This document shows, one piece after another, positions 1 to 5,927 of a DNA stretch of 8,632 bases. Each line of letters opens with the position of its first letter. The first letter of the stretch is position 1. The position numbers were made by a program, and so were the translations under genes. The DNA comes from an uncultured Micavibrio sp. (GTDB lineage Bacteria > Pseudomonadota > Alphaproteobacteria > Micavibrionales > UBA1664). Below the pieces are notes generated by a model that was not told the DNA's origin, did no database searches, and saw only the letters and a list, made by a program, of their open reading frames with translations. The DNA lies in NCBI GenBank assembly GCA_937896295.1, contig CALBME010000024.1, positions 1 through 8,632 on the forward strand, written 5' to 3'.

Positions 1-483
1 ATGGAGAAGCGCGGCTTCGAGGTGCGGGCGGTCGAATCCGTCGCGGCCGGCCGTGAAGCGGCGCGCGCCCAGCCGCCGGCCTACGCGGTGATCGACCTGC
101 GGCTGCGGGACGGCAACGGGCTCGAGCTCGTCGAGATGCTGCGTGAGATCCGGCCGGATTCGCGCATCGTCGTGCTGACCGGCTACGGCGCGATCGCCAC
201 CGCGGTCGCCGCCGTCAAAGCTGGCGCGGTCGATTACCTGACCAAGCCTGCCGATGCCGACGCGGTGGAAGCCGCGCTGCTAGCGGATACCGGTTCCACC
301 TCCCTGCCCCCGCCGCCTGCGCGCCCGATGAGCGCCGAGCGCGTGCGCTGGGAACATATCCAGCGCATTTTCGAACAGTGCGACCGCAACGTATCGGAAA
401 CAGCACGCCGTCTTGGCATGCACCGCCGTACGCTGCAGCGGATTCTGGCCAAGTACGCGCCCAAAGAAAACGCGGACTCTTAA
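1..483 (+). CDS. regA: RegA/ActR/PrrA-family redox response regulator, 5' end missing
   Basis: Response regulator of the RegB/RegA (PrrB/PrrA, ActS/ActR) two-component system, which in alphaproteobacteria controls energy metabolism genes in response to redox state. The frame is open from base 1. The visible ATG is most likely an internal Met, because the usual N-terminal acidic residues of the receiver domain are absent. About 31 residues appear to lie outside the window, judged from the phospho-acceptor Asp sitting at visible residue 32 against residue 63 in the family. Other receiver landmarks are the switch Thr at 60 (VVLTGYG) and the conserved Lys at 82 (YLTKPAD). A proline-rich hinge (SLPPPPARP, about 101-109) and the family signature MSAERVRWEHIQRI lead into a Fis-type helix-turn-helix at about 118-156, ending in RRTLQRILAKYAP. 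The gene ends 7 bp from the convergent membrane-protein gene, with no obvious terminator between them. Family assignment is firm. No regB/actS is visible. Confidence 0.93.
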   Translation: MEKRGFEVRAVESVAAGREAARAQPPAYAVIDLRLRDGNGLELVEMLREIRPDSRIVVLTGYGAIATAVAAVKAGAVDYLTKPADADAVEAALLADTGSTSLPPPPARPMSAERVRWEHIQRIFEQCDRNVSETARRLGMHRRTLQRILAKYAPKENADS

Positions 484-490
484 AAAACTT

Positions 491-1501
491 TCAGATCAGT
501 ACGACGAAGGCGAACAGCAGGCCGACGGTCAGCAGCAGCGTGACCGACTGTAGATACAGCACGCGGGCGATGTCCCGCGCCTCCAGTTTTGCCGTGCCGC
601 TTTTGGACCCGGCCCACGCCGCCATCACCGGCGCACCGGCGCGGTCCTGACGCGGGCCGCCCAGCGCCAGCTTCATGGCATGGGCCACAAGGAACAGCGG
701 CAGGCCGCCCTGCATCATGCGGGGCCAGTGCGTGACACGGAAGAAACCCGGCAACGCCCGGAAGAACGACGCACCCGCTGAAAACAGCAACGCCGCCAGC
801 ACGATTGGAAACATCAGCAGCGTGGGGATAAGCAGGAAAAGTGCCGCAAGCGCGTTGGTCACGGCGGCGAAAGCGCGGCTGGTGCCGTCCTGCCCCGTCG
901 CAAGCGCCAGCGCCATCACGGGCCAGTACACAAGCAGCGCCTGCCAGCCGAACAGGATGAACAGGATCAACGGCGCGCCAAGACGCATGACGATGGAGCG
1001 CACCGCCGCCGTTACAGCCACGCGGATGATGCCGGAGTCATCCAGCGTGATCAGGTTGGAATAGGTCGCGCGCGCCAAAATCATGTAGGGGCGCGGCGCC
1101 GCCGGGTTGGCGAGAATACGCGTCAACGCACGCAGCGGGGCGAACCAGCCCAGGGCGGATGTCGAAAACGCTACGAGCGCCGCCATGACCACACCGCCTT
1201 GCCCGTATTCGCGGGCAATGTGCAAAAGCCCGGCACCGACGCTGAAAAAAATCATGCAGCCGATCACCAGCACCATGAAACCGCGCATGATCAGCGCGCC
1301 GTCAGAACGGCCGGGGCGGTTCAGGCGCGATGCGATCGGAAACAGGATGGCATCGGCCAGCCGTTCCATCACGGGCCGGGGGTCTGCGCGGTGGCCGAAG
1401 ACGGCACCGCAGGCCAGATCGATCAGTACGGCCCCGCCCAGGCCAGCCAGTGCGAGAAAACCACGGTCCTGAAGGGATGATACGTAAAGTGCGAGATCCA
1501 T
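491..1501 (-). CDS. Polytopic membrane protein, divergent CobD/CbiB-like family
   Basis: About 336 residues with several long hydrophobic segments and no signal peptide, so an inner-membrane protein. The overall pattern resembles CobD/CbiB (adenosylcobinamide-phosphate synthase): an N-terminal hydrophobic LIDLACG segment followed by a PRPVMERLAD stretch, then SRLNR before the next membrane span; a central AR-x-TYSNLITLDDSGIIRVAV region resembling the family's RDT...LD...V.RAAVES; and a late GAPVMAAWAGSKSG stretch resembling its AP..AA.AG segment. Several residues conserved in true CobD are not evident, including the EN-x-VDG part, so it may be a divergent paralogue with another role. No other cobalamin genes are visible. 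I chose the ATG at 1499-1501 because it begins a natural membrane-protein N-terminus. A TTG nine codons upstream (1526-1528) is also open, and neither has a convincing Shine-Dalgarno. It is divergent from phaZ. Confidence 0.6.
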   Translation of the reverse strand: MDLALYVSSLQDRGFLALAGLGGAVLIDLACGAVFGHRADPRPVMERLADAILFPIASRLNRPGRSDGALIMRGFMVLVIGCMIFFSVGAGLLHIAREYGQGGVVMAALVAFSTSALGWFAPLRALTRILANPAAPRPYMILARATYSNLITLDDSGIIRVAVTAAVRSIVMRLGAPLILFILFGWQALLVYWPVMALALATGQDGTSRAFAAVTNALAALFLLIPTLLMFPIVLAALLFSAGASFFRALPGFFRVTHWPRMMQGGLPLFLVAHAMKLALGGPRQDRAGAPVMAAWAGSKSGTAKLEARDIARVLYLQSVTLLLTVGLLFAFVVLI

Positions 1502-1527
1502 AACGTCATTCGACCACGCGTTCTGCA

Positions 1528-1544
1528 AAAAGTCACAGACTTTT
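1528..1544. promoter_or_regulatory. Perfect inverted repeat in the divergent cobD-like/phaZ region
   Basis: AAAAGTC-ACA-GACTTTT has 7-bp perfect arms and a 3-bp centre. It lies just upstream of the minus-strand membrane-protein gene and about 50 bp upstream of phaZ. Position and symmetry suit a protein-binding site. No known regulator is recognised and the role is inferred. Confidence 0.3.
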
Positions 1545-1563
1545 AAACGGTTTGGCGCTATTA

Positions 1564-1578
1564 TTAACCTTAGTTAAC
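1564..1578. promoter_or_regulatory. TTAA-N6-TTAAC palindrome, CtrA-like half-sites
   Basis: TTAAC-CTTA-GTTAA is a perfect 5-bp inverted repeat that also reads as TTAA-N6-TTAAC. The alphaproteobacterial cell-cycle regulator CtrA prefers TTAA-N7-TTAAC, so the spacing is one base short. An AT-rich TATTAT (1559-1564) overlaps it and could be a phaZ -10 element, but no good -35 element is placed in front of it. It lies 19 bp before the phaZ ATG, where a bound protein could affect initiation. Confidence 0.22.
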
Positions 1579-1596
1579 GTAACGCAGCGCAGGTCC

Positions 1597-2907
1597 ATGC
1601 TCTATCGTCTTTACGACCTTTACCATGCCTCCCTGACCCCGGCCCGTGTGACCGCCGAAATGGTCAAGACAGGCATGCAAAACCCCTTCTCGCCGCTGTC
1701 CTACACGTTGATGGGGCGAACGATGGCGGCGGGCGCCGAACTGTTCGAACGCGCCACGCGGAAATTCGGCCGGCCTGAATTCGGTCTGAACACAACCAAG
1801 ATCGACGGACGCCGCGTCGAGGTGATCGAGCGCGACATCATCCAGAAACCGTTCTGCACGCTGATGAATTTTCATCGCCGCGGTATCAAGCGCAAAGACC
1901 CCAAGGTGCTAGTGGTCGCGCCGATTTCGGGTCACTTCGCAACGCTGCTGCGCGGCACGGTGGAGGCATTGCTGCCCCATCACGATGTTTATATCACCGA
2001 CTGGGAAGACGTGCGGCAGGTGCCGCTGTCGGCCGGGCGCTTCAATCTTGACGACTATGTTGCCTATGTCATCGAATTCATCCGCGAACTGGGACCCGAC
2101 GTCCATGTGATTGCGGTGTGCCAGCCCGCCGTGCCGGTGTTCGTGGCAGCATCGCTGATGAACAAATGGAAAGACCCCAAGACACCCGCCTCCATTACGC
2201 TGATGGGCGGGCCGATCGATCCGCGCGTGTCCAAGACCGCCGTTACCGAACTGGCCGAACAGCGCCCGATTACGTGGTTCGAACAGAATGTCTGCACCGA
2301 CGTGCCGTTTTATTATCCCGGCGCGCACCGCAAGGTTTATCCTGGCTTTCTGCAGCTGGGCGGCTTCATGTCGATGAACCTCGACCGGCATATCGGCAGC
2401 CATCTGAAATTCTTCCAGCACCTGATCCAGAGCGATGGCGAAGGTGCGGATGCGCATCGCAAGTTCTATAATGAATATCTTGCCGTCATGGACCTGCCGG
2501 CGGAGTTTTACCTGCAGACTGTCGAAATCGTGTTCCAGAAACATCTTCTGCCCAAGCGCCAGATGAAGTGGAAGGATCCCGCCGACGGACAACTGCACGA
2601 CGTGGATCCGTACGACATCACCAAGACCGCCATCATGACGGTTGAAGGCGAGTTGGACGATATTTCAGCACGCGGACAGACACTGGCCGCGCACAAGCTG
2701 ACCCCCAACCTGCCAGCGGCCAAACATTTCCACCATCTGCAGATGGATGTGGGGCATTACGGCATTTTCAACGGTCGCAAATGGCGCGAACAGATCATGC
2801 CGCGGGTGCGTAACTTCATCCGTCAGCAGAACAAGGGTGCCGAGGCGATACCGGCTTCAGACCTTAAAGAAATCCCGGATATCAAAGCCCCGGTCTGGAA
2901 AGCTTAA
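1597..2907 (+). CDS. phaZ: Intracellular poly(3-hydroxybutyrate) depolymerase
   Basis: A 436-residue alpha/beta hydrolase that mobilises stored polyhydroxybutyrate granules in the cytoplasm. Its length fits the intracellular PhaZ family and there is no signal peptide. The N-terminus (MLYRLYDLYHASLTP) and the segment PISGHFATLLRGTVEALLP followed by DVYITDWEDVRQVPL are typical of the family. The nucleophile is Cys175 in a lipase-box-like AVCQPAVP, the hallmark of intracellular PhaZ, which uses Cys instead of Ser. The C-terminal PHB-depolymerase domain supplies the acid in VEGELDDIS (Asp354 or Asp355) and His387 in DVGHYGIF. The ATG at 1597 is preferred: a TTG 15 codons upstream adds residues unlike the family and overlaps the promoter region. 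Only a weak, close AGG (1591-1593) precedes the ATG. No phaC, phasin or phaR is visible. A perfect palindrome lies 27 bp after the stop. Confidence 0.93.
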   Translation: MLYRLYDLYHASLTPARVTAEMVKTGMQNPFSPLSYTLMGRTMAAGAELFERATRKFGRPEFGLNTTKIDGRRVEVIERDIIQKPFCTLMNFHRRGIKRKDPKVLVVAPISGHFATLLRGTVEALLPHHDVYITDWEDVRQVPLSAGRFNLDDYVAYVIEFIRELGPDVHVIAVCQPAVPVFVAASLMNKWKDPKTPASITLMGGPIDPRVSKTAVTELAEQRPITWFEQNVCTDVPFYYPGAHRKVYPGFLQLGGFMSMNLDRHIGSHLKFFQHLIQSDGEGADAHRKFYNEYLAVMDLPAEFYLQTVEIVFQKHLLPKRQMKWKDPADGQLHDVDPYDITKTAIMTVEGELDDISARGQTLAAHKLTPNLPAAKHFHHLQMDVGHYGIFNGRKWREQIMPRVRNFIRQQNKGAEAIPASDLKEIPDIKAPVWKA

Positions 2908-2933
2908 TTCTCAAGAAAAACTTGCGATTTAAC

Positions 2934-2959
2934 CATGCAGTCTTTAAAAAGACTGCATG
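2934..2959. repeat. Perfect 26-bp palindrome between phaZ and the next gene
   Basis: Arms CATGCAGTCTTT and AAAGACTGCATG pair perfectly over 12 bp around a 2-bp AA centre. The right arm ends exactly on the ATG (2957-2959) of the downstream reading frame, so an RNA hairpin would bury that start codon. There is no T-run after the right arm, so it is not a standard intrinsic terminator for phaZ. It could be a dimeric protein operator or an RNA hairpin limiting translation from phaZ read-through transcripts. Confidence 0.6.
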
Positions 2960-3880
2960 TCCCTGACATTCAACCTGCCCCGTGCCTATATCCCGCGTGA
3001 ATTCGGGACGGTTCTGGTATCGCGGATTGAAAAGTTCAACGACAGCGCGGATGTGGCGGACCAGAAATTCGGCCACATGCACCACCTGAAAAACATGGCG
3101 CGTTTCGTTGACGTTTCCAACGAGGCTGACGCGTGTTCCCCGCAAAGAAACGCTCCCCTGGTCAACGCCAGCGACCTGCAGGACGACGTGGTGCGCACCT
3201 ACAGCGCATTCATGCATCATGCGCGTGACATTGCGCTATTTTACGCGTGGTGCCTGAAAAACATCTCGGTCCTGCCGCGGGCGCGCAAATGGGTCGATAA
3301 AAACGTCAGCGGTGCCACGAAATCGTTCAATTTCGAGATGCTGCACGACCCTGAATGGCTGCGCTGCGAGCTTGATGTTTTGCGCGGTGAAGTCTTTGAA
3401 ACCGAAATACTGTCACGGTCCATCCTGACGCGCGACGGCGCGCGCATCCTGCGTGACGATCCTGATGCAGATACAACCTTCATGGACCAGCGCGTTCTTG
3501 CGCCACAGGTTTTCCATGACTGGGTCGAGGCATCTTTTTTCCGCAGCTACAGCCTTCCGCTCAACCTTTATCCGCGTACACCAGCGCTTGAGCGCGCAAT
3601 CAGGGAGTCGATGGAATCAGAGACTTATTGCCAGGATCTCATCCAGAAAATTCAATCCGGCGCGATGCAGCTTGCGTTTCCGGGGCTTTCGCTTGACGGC
3701 AAGCCCGCCCAGGACGCACAATTGAGCGAGATCTATAAACACGTTGCGGACCATGCTGCCACTTTTACGCCGTCTGAAACGGCCCGCGTCATCCACCTTG
3801 CAAATGCAGGCTCCTCAAGGGCTGGAACAGGTGCGCGTGGTCCGGTCGGCAACAGCCAAAAGGGTTGCGCTCCGCGCTGA
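2957..3880 (+). CDS. Hypothetical protein, 307 residues, no recognised family
   Basis: I do not recognise this protein. It begins MSLTFNLPRAYIPREFG, has no signal peptide or membrane span, and looks soluble and mostly helical, with mixed charge and many aromatic residues (for example FMHHARDIALFYAWCLKN and HDWVEASFFRSYSLPLNLYPRTP). The ATG lies in the right arm of the perfect palindrome at 2934-2959, and no good Shine-Dalgarno precedes it, so the start is uncertain. The last 26 or so codons (after about 3804) overlap the metallopeptidase gene in another frame. They give a low-complexity tail rich in Gly, Ser and Arg (SSRAGTGARGPVGNSQKG), which suggests this end is shaped by the overlapping gene or that a sequence error has extended the frame. 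Same-strand coupling to the metallopeptidase gene is likely. Confidence 0.6.
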   Translation: MSLTFNLPRAYIPREFGTVLVSRIEKFNDSADVADQKFGHMHHLKNMARFVDVSNEADACSPQRNAPLVNASDLQDDVVRTYSAFMHHARDIALFYAWCLKNISVLPRARKWVDKNVSGATKSFNFEMLHDPEWLRCELDVLRGEVFETEILSRSILTRDGARILRDDPDADTTFMDQRVLAPQVFHDWVEASFFRSYSLPLNLYPRTPALERAIRESMESETYCQDLIQKIQSGAMQLAFPGLSLDGKPAQDAQLSEIYKHVADHAATFTPSETARVIHLANAGSSRAGTGARGPVGNSQKGCAPR

Positions 3881-4496
3881 TCCGACACGGGCGCAGGTTT
3901 GCCTGGTCATTCCCAAACGTTTTTCCGAACGTAAGGCATGGCTTTTCGCCGAAGATAATCGCGCGTGGATCAAACGTGTTTTGTCCGGCATGGAAAAACC
4001 AGTCCCCTTTGTGCACGGCGCCGTCATCCCGGTTTTCGGCAAACCACGCACGCTTCACATTATTCCGCACGACGCCCGCACGACCAAAATCACGCTGAGC
4101 GACGACCGGCTTGAAGTGCGCACCAACCGCGAAGACCCGAGCAGCAATATCAAAGATTTTTTCTATGCCCTTCTGCGCGAGACGATCGACCCGATGTGGA
4201 AAGGCCATTGCGCAACGCTGAAGAAAAGCGTCTACCAAGTATCCATACGCGATACGCGCGGCCGATGGGGTTCATGCGTGCCTGCGGGCAAACTGATGTT
4301 CTGCTGGCGTCTTGTCTTCGCGCCCATGGATGTTGTCGATTATGTCGTCGCGCATGAATGCGCCCATCTGGTGCAGATGAACCATTCGGATAAATTCTGG
4401 AAGCTGTGCGACGAACTTTCGATCGACATGGCCGGTTCGCGCCAGTGGCTGAACGATAACGGCGACAAGCTGATGATGTTCGGGCTCAGGCGCTAG
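3804..4496 (+). CDS. YgjP-like zinc metallopeptidase (DUF45/M48-like)
   Basis: A 230-residue cytoplasmic protein of the YgjP-like metallopeptidase family. The zinc site is H184-E185-C186-A187-H188, with the third ligand His194 in the family signature MNHSDKFW. The upstream signature RWGSC is at 154-158, followed by KLMFCWRLVFAPMDVVDYVVAHE, as expected. The N-terminal half has the usual strand-rich region (VRVVRSATAKRVALRADP... VCLVIPKRFSERKAW) and a W-I-K-R motif before the linker. The ATG at 3804 is preferred because the family homology begins just after it. An upstream ATG at 3744 is open but adds 20 residues of unrelated low-complexity sequence. The gene overlaps the preceding frame by 77 nt and overlaps the 3' end of ruvX by 11 nt, tail to tail. 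Substrate is unknown; the family is widespread and poorly characterised. Confidence 0.88.
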   Translation: MQAPQGLEQVRVVRSATAKRVALRADPTRAQVCLVIPKRFSERKAWLFAEDNRAWIKRVLSGMEKPVPFVHGAVIPVFGKPRTLHIIPHDARTTKITLSDDRLEVRTNREDPSSNIKDFFYALLRETIDPMWKGHCATLKKSVYQVSIRDTRGRWGSCVPAGKLMFCWRLVFAPMDVVDYVVAHECAHLVQMNHSDKFWKLCDELSIDMAGSRQWLNDNGDKLMMFGLRR

Positions 4497-4953
4497 TGCG
4501 CAGGGCGTTCATATAATCGACAGCACCCTGCAATATCGCCTGCGCTGCCAGCGCATCGACCGCCTTTTCCCGTTTGTCGAAGGTCAGGTGATCCATCATG
4601 CCGTGGGCTGCCGACGTGGACAGGCGTTCGTCCCACACCGCCCACCATATATCGATATGTTTTTCGATCATGGTCATATAGTCCCGCACGCTTTGCGCCC
4701 GGGGGCCGGGCCGGCCATCCATATTCAGCGGCCACCCGACGATGATGCCGCCGACCCCGTAGTCCGCAATGACCTTGCGCAGCGCCTGCAGGTCGGCGTC
4801 CAGTTTGCCGCGCGTAATGGTCTTCAGGGGGGTGACGACGCTTTGCCCCGGGTCGGACAGCGCCAGGCCCAGGGTTTTGGTCCCATGGTCGAGGCCCAGC
4901 AGCCGCGTATCTTTGGGGCAGGATTGCCAGCTTGATTCAAGGTGTTGAAACAT
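4486..4953 (-). CDS. ruvX: RuvX/YqgF, putative pre-16S rRNA nuclease (Holliday-junction-resolvase fold)
   Basis: A 155-residue RNase H-fold protein of the YqgF family. In Escherichia coli it trims the 5' end of 16S rRNA, and it was long annotated as a putative Holliday junction resolvase. All family motifs are present: the first catalytic Asp22 in LLGLDHGTKTLGLALSDP, the strand VGWPLNMDGRPGPRAQSV, Asp108 in WDERLST, and Asp133 in KAVDALAAQAILQ. I chose the ATG at 4953. An ATG at 4971 would add six residues but would overlap the gatC start codon on the other strand, and neither has a Shine-Dalgarno. A longer upstream open frame merely runs back through gatC and is not real. The divergent ruvX-gatC arrangement is familiar in alphaproteobacteria. 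Confidence 0.93.
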   Translation of the reverse strand: MFQHLESSWQSCPKDTRLLGLDHGTKTLGLALSDPGQSVVTPLKTITRGKLDADLQALRKVIADYGVGGIIVGWPLNMDGRPGPRAQSVRDYMTMIEKHIDIWWAVWDERLSTSAAHGMMDHLTFDKREKAVDALAAQAILQGAVDYMNALRTSA

Positions 4954-4961
4954 AGTAGATA
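4932..4961 (+). promoter_or_regulatory. Possible promoter of gatC, implying a leaderless transcript
   Basis: TTGATT (4932-4937) and TAGATA (4956-4961), 18 bp apart, are a weak match to a housekeeping promoter. They lie inside the first codons of ruvX and the 16-bp divergent gap. A start about 7 nt after the -10 would fall at or next to the gatC ATG (4970), so gatC mRNA would have almost no leader. This agrees with the lack of a Shine-Dalgarno but remains a guess. Confidence 0.2.
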
Positions 4962-4969
4962 TCTGAACC

Positions 4970-5257
4970 ATGACGATCGATAACGCAACTGTCACGAAAA
5001 TCGCCACACTGGCCCGCATCCGCGTCGAAGAGGCGGAAAAGGCCAAATACGCCGCCCAGATCGGCGGCATCATGAAGTGGATCGAGCAGCTGGACGCGGT
5101 GCCCACGGATGGTGTCGAACCGCTGGCAAGCGTCAACGACATCGCCCTGCCCCTGCGCAAGGACGTGGTCAATGACGGCAACAAGCAGGCCGATATTCTG
5201 GCCAATGCGCCCGAGGCCACCTCTGGCTTCTTCGCCGTTCCCAAAATCGTCGAATAA
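4970..5257 (+). CDS. gatC: Asp-tRNA(Asn)/Glu-tRNA(Gln) amidotransferase subunit C
   Basis: The 95-residue GatC subunit wraps around the GatA-GatB interface of the amidotransferase. That enzyme converts misacylated Glu-tRNA(Gln) and Asp-tRNA(Asn) to Gln-tRNA(Gln) and Asn-tRNA(Asn). Length and sequence are canonical: an N-terminal helix with VTKIATLARIRV, then the family core IMKWIEQLDAVPTDGVEPLASV, and near the end LRKDVVNDGNKQADILANAPE and FFAVPKIVE. The ATG is fixed by the family start (MTIDNATV) and has no clear Shine-Dalgarno. The partner gatA is on the same strand but 2.8 kb downstream, beyond a block of small exported-protein genes. A hairpin overlaps the stop codon. Confidence 0.96.
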   Translation: MTIDNATVTKIATLARIRVEEAEKAKYAAQIGGIMKWIEQLDAVPTDGVEPLASVNDIALPLRKDVVNDGNKQADILANAPEATSGFFAVPKIVE

Positions 5258-5277
5258 ACGGCGAATATCCGCCGTTT
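5256..5277 (+). terminator. Hairpin overlapping the gatC stop, possible weak terminator
   Basis: AAACGGCG-AATATC-CGCCGTTT forms an 8-bp perfect stem with a 6-nt loop that includes the last two bases of the gatC TAA. The following bases (CACCTTACCCC) are not T-rich. It may be a weak or Rho-assisted terminator, or a 3'-end stabiliser. It would partly insulate gatC from the downstream units. Confidence 0.5.
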
Positions 5278-5300
5278 CACCTTACCCCTAATTTATCTGT

Positions 5301-5326
5301 GGAACTCGAACCGGGGCCTGTGTGTT
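5301..5326 (+). promoter_or_regulatory. EcfG-type general stress promoter of exported protein P1
   Basis: GGAAC (5301-5305), a 17-bp spacer, then TGTT (5323-5326). This fits the alphaproteobacterial EcfG consensus GGAAC-N16/17-CGTT with one base changed in the -10. The P1 ATG is 36 nt downstream of the -10 start. The same arrangement recurs before P2, P3 and P4, which greatly strengthens each assignment. Confidence 0.8.
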
Positions 5327-5348
5327 TATTGGGTATCGTCTAACAAAT

Positions 5349-5352
5349 GGAG
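5349..5352 (+). promoter_or_regulatory. Shine-Dalgarno deciding the P1 start
   Basis: GGAG sits 6 nt before the ATG at 5359. It overlaps an earlier in-frame ATG (5347), so the downstream ATG is the real start. Confidence 0.75.
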
Positions 5353-5358
5353 ACACAG

Positions 5359-5814
5359 ATGAAACTGAACACCCTTTTACTCGCAGGCGCAGCACTGGTG
5401 ACCTTTGGCGGTTTTGCCGGCACCGCGCAGGCTGAAACGGTTTATAAAACCGTTGCCCCCGGCACCACCGTCACCACAACCACCCCCACCAAAGAATACG
5501 TGCACCAGCAATACACCGCTGTCGGCACCCGCAAAGTGGGCATGGTCGGCTATCGTCCCTATCCGCTGGTTGCCACGCAGGTAGACAGCCGTACGGTCAA
5601 CGTGAAGAATGACGGTGAAACCGTTGTCTACACCACGCAGGACGGCGCACCGGTTGCGGCAGAATCCAAAACCGTGACCACCACGCGTTCTGAAGCCCCG
5701 ATTTCCTATTCCACCGGCGGCGGCACGTATTACACGACCGCAGGCACGAAATACTATCGTGACCCGGCCCTGAACATCGACGTCCGTTCGACGGGCCGTT
5801 CGTTCAACAACTAA
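5359..5814 (+). CDS. P1: small exported Thr/Tyr-rich protein of unknown function
   Basis: A 151-residue protein I cannot assign to a family. Residues 1-25 are a typical Sec signal peptide (MKLN, hydrophobic core, GTAQA|ETV). The mature part of about 126 residues is rich in Thr, Tyr and Val, with runs such as TTVTTTTPT and short repeats of the type YTTQDG and YYTTAGTKYY, suggesting an extended beta-rich or low-complexity secreted protein. There are no Cys residues, lipobox or membrane span after the signal. The C-terminus is STGRSFNN, related to the ends of P2, P3 and P4. The ATG at 5359 is set by GGAG 6 nt upstream and by the signal peptide; an ATG at 5347 overlaps that site. The gene is a self-contained unit with an EcfG-type promoter in front and a strong terminator behind. 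Periplasmic or outer-surface location is inferred. Confidence 0.87.
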   Translation: MKLNTLLLAGAALVTFGGFAGTAQAETVYKTVAPGTTVTTTTPTKEYVHQQYTAVGTRKVGMVGYRPYPLVATQVDSRTVNVKNDGETVVYTTQDGAPVAAESKTVTTTRSEAPISYSTGGGTYYTTAGTKYYRDPALNIDVRSTGRSFNN

Positions 5815-5838
5815 TAGCCCCTTTTCCATCATAAAGAG

Positions 5839-5869
5839 ATGCGCCCTGTTACGGGCGCATTTTCTTTTT
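5839..5869 (+). terminator. Intrinsic terminator of P1
   Basis: Stem ATGCGCCC (5839-5846) pairs perfectly with GGGCGCAT (5853-5860) around a TGTTAC loop and runs into TTTTCTTTTT. The P2 promoter -35 begins only two bases after the T-run, so the units are packed without slack. Confidence 0.92.
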
Positions 5870-5870
5870 C

Positions 5871-5895
5871 GGAACCAATCTTCGGTTGATCCGTT
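5871..5895 (+). promoter_or_regulatory. EcfG-type general stress promoter of exported protein P2
   Basis: GGAAC (5871-5875), 16-bp spacer, CGTT (5892-5895): a full match to the EcfG consensus. The distance from the -10 to the Shine-Dalgarno (26 nt) and to the ATG (36 nt) is identical to P1. Confidence 0.85.
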
Positions 5896-5917
5896 AGCGA
5901 AGCATGAAACACATTGC

Positions 5918-5921
5918 GGAG
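5918..5921 (+). promoter_or_regulatory. Shine-Dalgarno deciding the P2 start
   Basis: GGAG lies 6 nt before the ATG at 5928. It rules out the in-frame ATG at 5904, which lies upstream of it and close to the predicted transcript start. Confidence 0.75.
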
Positions 5922-5927
5922 AACACC

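Noticed and set aside
1909..2598. Minus-strand 229-codon frame inside phaZ
   Set aside because: The plus strand encodes a complete PHB depolymerase with catalytic residues. The antisense frame is His/Arg-rich, as expected from reversed codons.
3744..3803. Upstream start (ATG 3744) for the YgjP-like peptidase
   Set aside because: It adds 20 residues lying in the reading region of the upstream gene, with no family similarity, and increases the overlap to 137 nt.
4954..5280. Upstream extension of the ruvX frame through gatC
   Set aside because: The extra residues are the reverse strand of gatC. The YqgF homology begins just after the ATG at 4953.
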